Shown in pieces: positions 8,112 through 15,806 of a stretch of 64,000 nucleotides of DNA (position 1 is the stretch's first letter; each line of letters begins with the position of its first letter). The DNA comes from UBA7446 sp024639165 (lineage in GTDB: Bacteria > Bacteroidota > Bacteroidia > Flavobacteriales > Flavobacteriaceae): assembly GCA_024639165.1 (NCBI GenBank), contig JAHEIX010000019.1, positions 62,001 to 126,000 of the forward strand, read 5' to 3'. Made by a program: the position numbers and the translations under genes. The notes under the pieces were generated by a model. The model searched no databases. It was given only the letters and a program-made list of their open reading frames with translations, and was not told where the DNA came from.

Positions 8112-8597
8112 ATGTATTCAAGCAAGAAAGAAACTGTGCTGATTAGCTTTATTGTTGTAGCCGTTTTGGTGCGTTTGCTGCCTCACCCACCCAATGTAGC
8201 ACCCATAACAGCCGTGGCTTTGTTTGCTGGCACGCATTTTGGCCGCAAGTACTGGGCGCTACTCATGCCTTTACTGGCCATGATGGTTACGGATATCTTT
8301 TTGGGCTTTTCGATGATTACCCCCATTGTCTACTTGGCTTTTACAGCCATTACTGCCTTGGGCTTCGTAATCAAAAAGATGCATCTGGGATCTGTGCTCT
8401 TAAGCAGCCTGTTGTTTTTTATAGTGACTAACCTAGGGGTTTGGTTTTTACACTACCCTCTTACTCCGGAAGGCTTTACAACGTGCTTTACTCTCGCCAT
8501 TCCATTTTTTGGCTATTCAATATTAGGCGATTTGTTCTTTAGCGCTGCCCTACTCTTTGGCTATCGCTATGCGGCAAAACGCTTGCAATTGGCTTAA
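8112..8597 (+). CDS. DUF6580 family putative transport membrane protein
   Basis: 161 residues, nearly all hydrophobic, with five or six membrane segments. The pattern RLLPHPPNVAPITAVALFAG near the N-terminus and the MVTDIFLGF segment recall the substrate-binding S components of ECF transporters and match what is called DUF6580. The substrate is not known from sequence. The gene is divergent from a riboswitch-controlled btuB, so a corrinoid, cobalt or related vitamin is a plausible cargo (inference from neighbourhood). There is no T component or ATPase beside it. A VOC gene follows after 15 bases and is likely co-transcribed. Confidence 0.75.
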   Translation: MYSSKKETVLISFIVVAVLVRLLPHPPNVAPITAVALFAGTHFGRKYWALLMPLLAMMVTDIFLGFSMITPIVYLAFTAITALGFVIKKMHLGSVLLSSLLFFIVTNLGVWFLHYPLTPEGFTTCFTLAIPFFGYSILGDLFFSAALLFGYRYAAKRLQLA

Positions 8598-8612
8598 AGC
8601 CAGTGTTGCCTT

Positions 8613-9005
8613 ATGCAAACCTTCTCATTTAATCACCTAGCACTAGCGGTTAAGGACGTAGCATCTTCAATTGCCTTTTACCAGGCGGTATTTGGCTTAG
8701 GTGAAATCGAAAACACGGCATCAAACTCCAAAACCAGGTGGCTGTCTTTGGGCGAAGGCAAAGAGCTTCACCTCATACCCCGACCCGAAGCAGAACTAAA
8801 AACACACAAGGCCGTTCATTTTGCTATGGCGCTAGATGACATGGCGTCTTTTATCGAACACTTAAAAAGCCTAAACATCAGCTTTTGCGATTGGCCCGGT
8901 AACTCTGACCAATACAACATCAGAAAAGATGGCATCAAACAGTTGTACTTTCAAGACCCCAACGGATACTGGATTGAAGTCAATGATGCAAATGCCATTG
9001 CCTAA
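8613..9005 (+). CDS. VOC (glyoxalase/bleomycin resistance) family protein
   Basis: 130 residues, one complete VOC domain made of two beta-alpha-beta-beta-beta modules. The start FNHLALAVKDVASSIAFYQAVFGL supplies the first metal-ligand His, the centre has AVHFAMALDDM, and the end FQDPNGYWIEVND supplies the terminal Glu. Residues consistent with a divalent metal site are therefore present. Members range from glyoxalase I to dioxygenases and resistance proteins, and nothing in the sequence picks one substrate. It probably shares a transcript with the DUF6580 gene. Its stop codon coincides with the left edge of the cassette island. Confidence 0.85.
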   Translation: MQTFSFNHLALAVKDVASSIAFYQAVFGLGEIENTASNSKTRWLSLGEGKELHLIPRPEAELKTHKAVHFAMALDDMASFIEHLKSLNISFCDWPGNSDQYNIRKDGIKQLYFQDPNGYWIEVNDANAIA

Positions 9006-9271
9006 CACATTTTGAATGTAATTTGGTCGCACTGCCAATCTTAAGGATATTGTATTTAAAAATTTGAACTGAAATTTTTGGCGCTTTTCGTTCTATAAGC
9101 ACCTCACAACATTCGCTTTAGGTAAATCGATATACGCTCGAAATATATGCTATTTCATTGATTTCTAGAAAGATACTTCAAATCACTAAAAATGGATATA
9201 CGAACCACATAAAAATGGGATATACGCAATGCGTATATTTAGGTGTTGGGCATAATTTGAAAACAACATAG
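9006..9271. other. gene-free left flank of the cassette island
   Basis: No ORF is credible here. The sequence starts with GCCTAACAC right at the VOC stop and ends with GTGTTGGGC at 9243..9251; the two resemble the inverse-core and core ends of an attC-like site. A perfect short palindrome ATATACGCA/TGCGTATAT lies just before the right end. Otherwise the DNA is AT-rich and featureless to my eye. Confidence 0.45.
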
Positions 9272-9460
9272 ATGAAATTTGAAAAGCTAATTATAAATGA
9301 TTGGAAACATTTTGAAAAACTTGATATTGATTTTCATCCTAACTTGACAGTTTTAACTGGAGCAAATGGTTCAGGAAAAACAACTATATTAAATTTTTTA
9401 GCGAAGCATTTTGGTTGGAATATTAATGAATTAGCTACACCTAACAATGGCTATGAGTAA
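9272..9460 (+). pseudogene. truncated AAA/SMC-like ATPase (N-terminus only)
   Basis: 62 codons. Residues 1-54 are the start of an ABC/AAA_23-type ATPase: an N-terminal FEKLIINDWKHFEKLDIDF strand pair and an intact Walker A GANGSGKTT, then a helix. The last eight residues and the stop are encoded by the left arm of the inverted repeat at 9437. Walker B, signature motif and the rest are missing, so the product cannot bind and hydrolyse ATP as a normal family member. The likeliest reading is a gene cut off by recombination or deletion at the repeat. Codons are AT-rich compared with the flanking chromosomal genes. Confidence 0.75.
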
Positions 9461-9589
9461 TTGCTTGTTCTCGCCTACTTCTGAAAATCCTTGTTTCGAC
9501 AAGCTCAACAACAGCGGATTTTCAGTTTGGTGTGCACTTGCAAAGTTAAATGCTAACCCACGCAACTACTCATAGCCATTGTTAGGTGT
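9437..9589. repeat. attC-like 153-bp palindromic element (site A)
   Basis: Outer arms of 28 bp (9437..9464 and 9562..9589) match as inverted repeats at 27 of 28 positions, starting ACACCTAAC and ending GTTAGGTGT. The core end GTTAGGT fits GTTRRRY of integron attC sites. Inside lie a second inverted pair, CTGAAAATCC/GGATTTTCAG (9481..9490, 9516..9525), and a copy of the dispersed TTTCGACAAGCTCA repeat. I see no target duplication at its edges. Confidence 0.7.
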
Positions 9590-9609
9590 AATTTGAAAAT
9601 CGCGATAAA

Positions 9610-9641
9610 TTTGGATCTTTTACCAAAAATTGGTAAATTTG
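9610..9641 (+). promoter_or_regulatory. parDE promoter with overlapping operator palindrome
   Basis: TTTG (9610-9613), 20 bases, then TAAATTTG (9634-9641) fit the Bacteroidota promoter. A 19-base palindrome, TTTACCAA-AAA-TTGGTAAA (9619..9637), overlaps the -7 box, the expected place for autorepression by a ParD dimer. The ATG is only 17 bases after the -7 box. Confidence 0.6.
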
Positions 9642-9657
9642 AGCAAATTATTGAAAT

Positions 9658-9906
9658 ATGAAAAATACATCTGTATCACTTGGTAATTATTTTGACCAAT
9701 TTGTGAGTTCACAAGTTTCTGTTGGAAGATATAAAAATGTGAGCGAGGTAATTCGTGCTGGACTTCGACTTTTGGAAAATGAAGAAAGTAAAGTGATTGC
9801 TTTAAGAAATGCAATCCAAGAAGGACTTAATAGTCCAATAGTAGAAGATTTCGACTTTGAAAAAAATCTAGAAAGATTAAAAGCTGAAAAAAGAAAGAAT
9901 GGCTAA
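9658..9906 (+). CDS. parD: ParD-family antitoxin
   Basis: 82 residues. The N-terminus forms a ribbon-helix-helix DNA-binding domain (KNTSVSLGNYFDQFVSSQV then YKNVSEVIRAGLRLLE), the hallmark of ParD/CopG antitoxins, and the acidic C-terminus (IVEDFDFEKNLERLK) is the region that wraps the toxin. It would neutralise ParE and, with it, repress the operon through the palindrome just upstream. The gene overlaps parE by 8 bases. The pair is the whole content of one cassette between two attC-like sites, a common cargo of integron arrays, where toxin-antitoxin pairs are thought to stabilise the array. Confidence 0.9.
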   Translation: MKNTSVSLGNYFDQFVSSQVSVGRYKNVSEVIRAGLRLLENEESKVIALRNAIQEGLNSPIVEDFDFEKNLERLKAEKRKNG

Positions 9907-10198
9907 AGTTGTTTTAAGACAAGAAGCCATAGATGACTTAAATAACATTTGGGACTATACTTACGAAAAATGGTCGGAAAAACAAGCTGACAAATATTAT
10001 GCAACTATAAAACTTGCTTGCAAAGGAATTGGAGATAATCCTGATGCGGGAAAAGAATATTTTGGAGTAATTGAAAATTTACTCGGCCTTAAATCTGGGA
10101 AGCATATAATATTTTACGATTTGATTTCTGAAGATAGAATTGAAATCATAAGAATATTGCACGAAAGAATGGATTTGAAAAATAGATTATCCGAATAA
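9899..10198 (+). CDS. parE: ParE-family toxin (RelE/ParE fold)
   Basis: 99 residues with the full ParE pattern: VVLRQEAIDDLNNIWDYTYEKW, the two N-terminal helices, and then beta strands with GLKSGKHIIFYDL and RIEIIRILHERMD. Family members with this pattern mostly poison DNA gyrase. The sequence looks intact, with no early stop. The start ATG lies inside the end of parD, so translation is coupled, which fits the need for antitoxin to be made first. The stop codon is 5 bases before the left end of attC-like site B. Confidence 0.9.
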   Translation: MAKVVLRQEAIDDLNNIWDYTYEKWSEKQADKYYATIKLACKGIGDNPDAGKEYFGVIENLLGLKSGKHIIFYDLISEDRIEIIRILHERMDLKNRLSE

Positions 10199-10203
10199 AA
10201 ACT

Positions 10204-10337
10204 ACACCTAACAACGTATAAAAATAATGGCGGAATTCTTGCAAAAACAAAGAATATTAACAATAATAAACTTTGGTCTAAACTGAAAAGTATGTGATCT
10301 TAAATCCGCCACTATTCTTATACGAGCCCGTTAGCGG
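10204..10337. repeat. attC-like element (site B)
   Basis: The left arm ACACCTAACAACGTATAA..., running into TGGCGGAATT (10204..10237), pairs with the right arm AATCCGCC...TTATACG...GTTAGCGGT (10303..10338). The stem is imperfect: an extra A in the left GGCGGAATT against AATCCGCC on the right, and an internal asymmetric spacer next to the CTAAC/GTTAG ends. Unpaired extrahelical bases and two short boxes are how folded attC sites look. Its left end shares CTACACCTAACAA with site A. Confidence 0.65.
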
Positions 10338-10388
10338 TCAGCTTAGGACGACTTACCACAAATTATTGAACGGATAAGAGAAAAACAG

Positions 10389-10991
10389 ATGACAGAACTT
10401 TTAAGAATAGTTTTACCGATTTACTTTATTGTTTGTCTTGGAGTTGCTTTCGTCCTAAAATCTGTTATCGTAGCAAAACGTATTGGCAAAAATCCTCTTG
10501 TTTTACCAAAAGACGATAGTACCTATGGACTTATCGGACTTTACTTCAAACTGACATTGATAGCAATGTTTATTTATGTTATTGTTTACGCTTTGTTTCC
10601 GAATTGGCACGAAAAGTTCTTTCCAATCACAGAACTTGATAAACAGACTATAAAATATATTGGACTTGCAATTCTTTTTGTTTCGTTGGTTTGGACAGTC
10701 ATTGCACAAGGACATATGAAAAATTCTTGGCGTATTGGCATTGACTCAGACACAAAAACAGAATTGATAACAAGTGGGCTTTTTGCATTTTCGCGAAACC
10801 CGATTTTTTTCGGAATGATTTTAAGTTTAGTCGGACTTTTCTTGACAACACCAAACGCATTGACAGTATTGTTTTTGGCTTTGGGCTACGTTCTTATTCA
10901 AATACAAATCCGACTAGAAGAAGAATTTTTGACTAAAGAACACGGACAAGATTATATGATCTATAAACAAAAAGTAAGGCGATTCATATGA
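10389..10991 (+). CDS. isoprenylcysteine carboxyl methyltransferase-like membrane protein
   Basis: 200 residues with about five membrane segments. The C-terminal half has the ICMT/PEMT signature: SRNPIFFGMILS, then EEEFLTKEHGQDYMIYKQKV, where the Arg-Asn-Pro and the Glu-Glu pair bind S-adenosylmethionine at the membrane face. Bacterial members methylate lipids, small acids or unknown substrates, so the substrate cannot be named. The gene is the only content of the third cassette, is on the same strand as the others and is AT-rich like them. It was probably acquired together with the array. Confidence 0.82.
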   Translation: MTELLRIVLPIYFIVCLGVAFVLKSVIVAKRIGKNPLVLPKDDSTYGLIGLYFKLTLIAMFIYVIVYALFPNWHEKFFPITELDKQTIKYIGLAILFVSLVWTVIAQGHMKNSWRIGIDSDTKTELITSGLFAFSRNPIFFGMILSLVGLFLTTPNALTVLFLALGYVLIQIQIRLEEEFLTKEHGQDYMIYKQKVRRFI

Positions 10992-11075
10992 AAATAGCCG
11001 AACCGATAACAAAAGATATACAGCATTGCTTCCTGTCGTCAGCAACGACCGCATTTCTAAACCGTTAAGCCCCTA

Positions 11076-12314
11076 CTACCCAATTACACCAGAGCCAATC
11101 AACTCATTGTCTAGGTACCAAGCAGCAAACTGCCCAGCAGCAATGGCCGATTGGGGGGCATCAAAAACAAGGTACATCCCAGCTGCTGTCGGATGGAGTG
11201 TGGCTGACGCCAAAGGCTGTCGGTAACGTATACGTGCCTGAACAGCCAAGGGTTGATCCGTTTGCAAGTCAGGGCGTATCCAATGTACATCGGCTTGATC
11301 TATCCACAAAGCAGTGCGGTATAAGCCCGGATGGTCTTTGCCCTCCCCTACGTAAATGCAGTTTTTTTGCACGTCTGTTGCCAAAACAAACAGGGGTTCC
11401 TTGGTGCCACCAACCGCCAAGCCCTTGCGTTGGCCAACGGTAAAAAAATGTGCGCCATTGTGTGTGCCTACGATTTTGCCATCAGCAGTAGTATAGGCAA
11501 ACTTCTTTGCCAAGCCAGCAGGCGTATTTTCTGGTGTTTGGGCATACATGGGATGCGAAGCTGGTACTTGAATAATATCCCCCTTTTTGGTGGCAAGCTT
11601 TTGTTGTAAAAAATCGGGTAAACTTACCTTGCCCACAAAGCACAAGCCTTGGGAATCGCGCTTTTCAGCCGTTACCAACCCTTGTTCAGCTGCAATGTTA
11701 CGCACTTCTTTCTTTTGCAACCCACCAATAGGAAACAAGGTTCTGGCAAGTTGCGCTTGGCTAAGCTGACATAAAAAATAAGACTGGTCTTTATTGGCGT
11801 CTGCGCCTGCGAGTAGTTGGTAGGTAGGCACTTCGACAAGCTCAGTGCCCTCGACAAGCTCAGTGCTTCTCGGAACGTTTTTAGCAAGATAGGTTGCTGA
11901 GCCTGCCGAAGTAACCGTTTCTTTCCGACAATAATGGCCCGTTGCCACGTAGTCCGCGCCCAGAGAAAGAGCGATATCCAAAAACACATCAAATTTGATT
12001 TCACGGTTGCACAACACATCGGGGTTTGGTGTGCGTCCTCGTTGGTATTCAGCAAACATATAGTTCACAATGCGCTCTTTATACTGCTTACTTAAATCAA
12101 CGGTCTGAAAGGGAATACCAAGCTTTTCGGCCACCAACATCGCATCGTTGCTGTCTTCTAGCCAAGGGCAATCATCTGAGAGGGTTACCGAGTCATCGTG
12201 CCAATTTTTCATAAACAAACCAATGACCTCATAGCCTTGTTGCTGCAACAAGTAGGCAGCAACACTGGAGTCTACACCACCAGAAAGTCCAACAATGACA
12301 CGTTTGTTTTGCAT
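11076..12314 (-). CDS. mnmA: tRNA-uridine 2-sulfurtransferase MnmA
   Basis: 412 residues. MnmA adds sulfur to U34 of tRNA Lys, Glu and Gln in an ATP-dependent reaction, using a relay of sulfur carriers. The PP-loop GLSGGVDSS is at 9-17, the first catalytic Cys is in NPDVLCNRE (Cys102) and the second in SQGLCFVGK (Cys225). GHYCRK and ADANKDQSYF are also family motifs. The protein is longer than the usual 360-395 because residues about 131-163 are an insertion encoded by a dispersed repeat (11825..11930). It lies between two tRNA-binding strands, away from the catalytic residues, so activity may survive. The stop codon is close to the right edge of the cassette island. Confidence 0.96.
   Translation of the reverse strand: MQNKRVIVGLSGGVDSSVAAYLLQQQGYEVIGLFMKNWHDDSVTLSDDCPWLEDSNDAMLVAEKLGIPFQTVDLSKQYKERIVNYMFAEYQRGRTPNPDVLCNREIKFDVFLDIALSLGADYVATGHYCRKETVTSAGSATYLAKNVPRSTELVEGTELVEVPTYQLLAGADANKDQSYFLCQLSQAQLARTLFPIGGLQKKEVRNIAAEQGLVTAEKRDSQGLCFVGKVSLPDFLQQKLATKKGDIIQVPASHPMYAQTPENTPAGLAKKFAYTTADGKIVGTHNGAHFFTVGQRKGLAVGGTKEPLFVLATDVQKNCIYVGEGKDHPGLYRTALWIDQADVHWIRPDLQTDQPLAVQARIRYRQPLASATLHPTAAGMYLVFDAPQSAIAAGQFAAWYLDNELIGSGVIG
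11825..11930. repeat. dispersed CTTCGACAAGCTCAGTG repeats inside mnmA
   Basis: Two tandem copies (CTTCGACAAGCTCAGTGCC at 11831 and CTCGACAAGCTCAGTGC at 11850) and a related unit GGTTGCTGAGCCTGCCGAAG (11901) sit in frame within mnmA. Read on the coding strand they give the peptide STELVEGTELVEV. Similar units occur at 9495 and near 35863. Confidence 0.85.
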
Positions 12315-12370
12315 GGCACAAAGGTAAGCAGGATATGTGAGTTCGTCAGGACTATGCCTAGCGGAAGGGT

Positions 12371-14161
12371 TTATTTAAGCTTTTTTTGACGTTCAGCTTC
12401 TTCCATCAATTCAGACATCTTACGCTGAAAACGGTTTTGCTTCTTGGGTTTCTTTTTGTTTTCTTCAATCTGTGCATGGATTTTGTCCTGATCGATGATC
12501 ACATTTTTAATCACCAACATGATTCCAATCATCAAGACGTTGGAAACAAAATAATACAAACTAAACCCACTGGCATAATTGTTAAAGAAAAACAACATCA
12601 TCACAGGCATCAAATACATGATATACTTCATGTTGGGCATGCCCGGTTGTGAAGGTTGCATTTGCTGTCCTGCTGTCATCTGGGTATAAAAGAATATTGC
12701 TATGGAAGCCAATAAGGGAAACAAACTAACGTGATCGCCATAGAAAGGAATGCTAAACGGAAGTTCTGCAATCATATCATAAGAGGACAAGTCTTCTGCC
12801 CATAAAAAAGACTTACCACGCATTTCGTATGCGATTGGAAAGAAATAGAACAAGGCAAAGAAAACCGGCATTTGAATCAATGCGGGAATACAACCTGCCA
12901 TTGGGCTAGCCCCAGCTTTGCTGTATAACTTCATCGTCTCTTGCTGACGCTTAGTGGCGTCATTTTTATATTTTTCGTTTAAGGCCGTTATTTCGGGACG
13001 CAGTACCCGCATTTTGGCTTGAGAAACATACGATTTGTATAGCACCGGCGAAAGCACCAAACGCACAATAATGGTCAATAAAATGATGGCAATTCCTTGG
13101 GGAACTACGCCAGACAACAAGCTAAACAATGGGTAGAATACCGAGCGGTTTATCCAACCAATAAGCCCCCAGCCAAAAGAAATACTTTCATATAGGGATT
13201 CGTCATAGGTTTTTAAAACTTCGTAATCGGTTGGGCCCATATACCAATCAAAATTGGCTTGAAAACGATTGCGACTATAAGGCAATGTGGTTTCAGTCAT
13301 AAACGACTTAAGGAATTCGGACTCTTCTTCTTCCTCATCTGTTATGGTAGATGACATAACTGCAGCTACTTCAAATGGATTTTCTGGAATAAGGATACTG
13401 CTAAAAAAATGCTGGCGGTACGATACCCACCCGACGTTTTTGAGGTCTTCATCATCATCTCCTGCAGCAGACAGCGTACTGTATTTATCAGCCTTATGAT
13501 TGTAGGCAAGCTGTGTATAACGGTTTTCGTATTGGGCACTTTTCGCATGACGGAAGCCATCCATACGCCATGAAAAGGCAGCAGGAATAGTAGGGTCCAA
13601 AGCGCCTTCTATACCTTCGGCAACAACTTCAAAACCAAAGCGATATCCTTCCTTAGGTAAGGTATATACCAATTCTATATAACCATCGGAATCAAGTGGT
13701 GCACGCAAACGCAATTCCTGACCCGCTGATGTGGTGCTTACTGAGGGAGTAAACATCATAAATTTTGTTTGAAATAACTGACCTAAAACCGTCGTGAAGG
13801 CGATGTTCAAGGAGCTGTTATCATTGTTGATCAAATACAAGGGATCGTCTTGATAATTGACCAAATCTTTTAGGGCAACCCGTGTCATCACACCCCCTTT
13901 TGTAGAGATATCAATAGAAAGCACATCATTTTGAAGGCTAAGTGTATCGGTAACAACACTAACCGCTGCTGCCTCAGGAGCATCTTGCTCGGCTGTATCT
14001 GTAGCAAGGACCTGCACAGGTTCTTGTTGTTCCACTGCTGCCGTGTCGTTAACTGTCGTTTCCAAATCAGGAACAGGCTGATTGTACATCATCCAAGTGA
14101 ATATGCCAAAAATAAGCAGCATTCCTATGATTTGTAAAGGGTCTATTCGCCGATCTTCCAT
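12371..14161 (-). CDS. yidC: membrane protein insertase YidC
   Basis: 596 residues, the Gram-negative long form. One N-terminal membrane segment (about 8-25) is followed by a large periplasmic beta domain (about 60-340) and then the conserved insertase core with five membrane segments (about 345-565), including AKMRVLRPEITALNEKYK in the cytoplasmic hairpin and SPMAGCIPALIQMPVFFALF. The C-terminus is basic (KKPKKQNRFQRKMSELMEE) and can contact ribosomes. YidC inserts membrane proteins alone or with SecYEG. It follows pyrG by 9 bases and is probably co-transcribed with it, then mnmA comes after 56 bases. Confidence 0.96.
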   Translation of the reverse strand: MEDRRIDPLQIIGMLLIFGIFTWMMYNQPVPDLETTVNDTAAVEQQEPVQVLATDTAEQDAPEAAAVSVVTDTLSLQNDVLSIDISTKGGVMTRVALKDLVNYQDDPLYLINNDNSSLNIAFTTVLGQLFQTKFMMFTPSVSTTSAGQELRLRAPLDSDGYIELVYTLPKEGYRFGFEVVAEGIEGALDPTIPAAFSWRMDGFRHAKSAQYENRYTQLAYNHKADKYSTLSAAGDDDEDLKNVGWVSYRQHFFSSILIPENPFEVAAVMSSTITDEEEEESEFLKSFMTETTLPYSRNRFQANFDWYMGPTDYEVLKTYDESLYESISFGWGLIGWINRSVFYPLFSLLSGVVPQGIAIILLTIIVRLVLSPVLYKSYVSQAKMRVLRPEITALNEKYKNDATKRQQETMKLYSKAGASPMAGCIPALIQMPVFFALFYFFPIAYEMRGKSFLWAEDLSSYDMIAELPFSIPFYGDHVSLFPLLASIAIFFYTQMTAGQQMQPSQPGMPNMKYIMYLMPVMMLFFFNNYASGFSLYYFVSNVLMIGIMLVIKNVIIDQDKIHAQIEENKKKPKKQNRFQRKMSELMEEAERQKKLK

Positions 14162-14170
14162 GTTAAATTT

Positions 14171-15784
14171 TTATTTATTTGCGTAGGTATTACAAGCTTC
14201 CACAAAAGCTGAAAAAAGCGGATGTGGCTCAAGAACTGTACTTTTATATTCGGGGTGGTATTGCACACCAACAAACCAAGGGTGCGCATCAATTTCTACA
14301 ATCTCTGCCAAGCCTGTTTTTGGATTAACTCCTGTGGCTGTAAGACCATTTTTGGCTAAATCCGCTAGGTAGGCATTGTTTAATTCGTATCTGTGGCGGT
14401 GGCGCTCGCTGATATCATCAGTCTTATATATATCGTGCACACGACTACCTGCAGTAAGTGTACAATCCCAAGCGCCAAGACGCATGGTACCGCCTTTCTC
14501 CTCTACGTTTTTCTGTTCATCCATCAAACTTATCACAGGATGTGGTGTGTTTTCGTTCATTTCAGTAGAGTTGGCCTCAGAAAGCCCCAGAACGTTGCGT
14601 GCAAATTCAATTACAGCCATTTGCATGCCCAAACAAATTCCAAAAAATGGAATGTTGTTTTCACGTACATACTTTATGGCCCATATCTTTCCTTCAATTC
14701 CTCTTGAGCCAAACCCTGGAGCAACCAACAAACCGTGTAGGTCTTTGAGTTGTTCCTCGCAATTGTCAACGCTAAGGTGTTCAGAATGTATGGATACAAC
14801 CTCCACCTTTACTTCATTAGCGGCTCCTGCGTGAATAAAGGCCTCCAAAATGGACTTATACGAATCTTGTAATTCTACGTACTTCCCCACCAGTCCAATA
14901 CGAACATGGTTTTTAGGGTTTTTGTGTCGAGATAAAAAGGCTTTCCACTTTGTTAAGTCAGGCTCCAAGTTATCTGGTAAGGCCAAGGTTTCGAGCACAA
15001 CACGATCCAACCCTTCTTCTTGCATAAGCAAAGGAACGTCATAAATGGTATTGGCATCAATGGATTGAATTACTGCCTCGCGTTTTACATTGCAGAACAA
15101 GGCCAGTTTGTTTCGAATATCTTCAGACAGCTCATATTCTGTACGACAAACCAAAATATCAGCGTTGATTCCGCTTTCCATCAAGGTTTTAACAGAGTGT
15201 TGGGTGGGTTTTGTCTTTAATTCGGCTGCTGCAGAAAGGTAAGGCACCAGTGTTAGGTGAATAACAATACAGTTTTCTCGACCCAGCTCCCATCGCAATT
15301 GACGCACAGCTTCGATATAAGGTAACGATTCAATATCCCCTACCGTACCGCCTATTTCAGTAATGACCACATCGTAATCACCCGATTCGCCAAGCTGCTG
15401 CATGCGTGCTTTGATTTCATTGGTAATATGGGGTATAACCTGAACTGTTTTACCTAAAAACTCACCACGGCGTTCCTTTTGAATGACGCTTTGATAGATG
15501 CGTCCTGTAGTCACATTGTTGGCTTGAGAAGTACGTACATTTAAAAAACGCTCGTAATGCCCAAGATCTAAATCGGTTTCAGCGCCGTCATCTGTAACAA
15601 AACACTCGCCGTGTTCGTATGGATTTAAGGTTCCAGGGTCTACATTAATGTAGGGATCAAATTTTTGAATGGTGGCTTTTAGGCCACGTGCCTGAAGTAA
15701 GTTGGCTAATGATGCGGAAATAATGCCTTTTCCAAGTGAGGAGGAAACGCCCCCTGTAACAAAAACGTATTTGGCTTTAGGCAT
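14171..15784 (-). CDS. pyrG: CTP synthase
   Basis: 537 residues, full length. The N-terminal amidoligase domain starts KYVFVTGGVSSSLGKG, the ATP-binding loop, and contains YINVDPGTLNPYEHGE. The C-terminal glutaminase domain (from about 295) has the nucleophile Cys in FFGICLGMQMAVIEF and the His-x-Glu of GVQYHPEY. It makes CTP from UTP, ATP and glutamine, the last step of pyrimidine nucleotide synthesis. A -7 box TATTTTTG lies at 15807..15814 just upstream. yidC is directly downstream. Confidence 0.97.
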   Translation of the reverse strand: MPKAKYVFVTGGVSSSLGKGIISASLANLLQARGLKATIQKFDPYINVDPGTLNPYEHGECFVTDDGAETDLDLGHYERFLNVRTSQANNVTTGRIYQSVIQKERRGEFLGKTVQVIPHITNEIKARMQQLGESGDYDVVITEIGGTVGDIESLPYIEAVRQLRWELGRENCIVIHLTLVPYLSAAAELKTKPTQHSVKTLMESGINADILVCRTEYELSEDIRNKLALFCNVKREAVIQSIDANTIYDVPLLMQEEGLDRVVLETLALPDNLEPDLTKWKAFLSRHKNPKNHVRIGLVGKYVELQDSYKSILEAFIHAGAANEVKVEVVSIHSEHLSVDNCEEQLKDLHGLLVAPGFGSRGIEGKIWAIKYVRENNIPFFGICLGMQMAVIEFARNVLGLSEANSTEMNENTPHPVISLMDEQKNVEEKGGTMRLGAWDCTLTAGSRVHDIYKTDDISERHRHRYELNNAYLADLAKNGLTATGVNPKTGLAEIVEIDAHPWFVGVQYHPEYKSTVLEPHPLFSAFVEACNTYANK

Positions 15785-15806
15785 AAATCTTATTCATTTT
15801 AAGTGG

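Noticed and set aside
9437..9589. An ordinary insertion sequence or MITE with target duplication
   Set aside because: No transposase and no duplicated flanks are visible, and the arm ends match the ends of the neighbouring attC-like sites instead. A MITE nested in the loop remains possible and is listed as a finding.
10992..11075. A third complete attC-like site at the right edge of the island
   Set aside because: CCGATAAC and CGTTAAGCC are placed about right and the latter contains GTTAAGC, but the arms pair poorly, so I treat it only as a possible degraded end.
11825..11930. CRISPR-like repeats
   Set aside because: The units are tandem or of unequal spacing, lie inside mnmA in frame and lack spacers. 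No cas gene is in the window.
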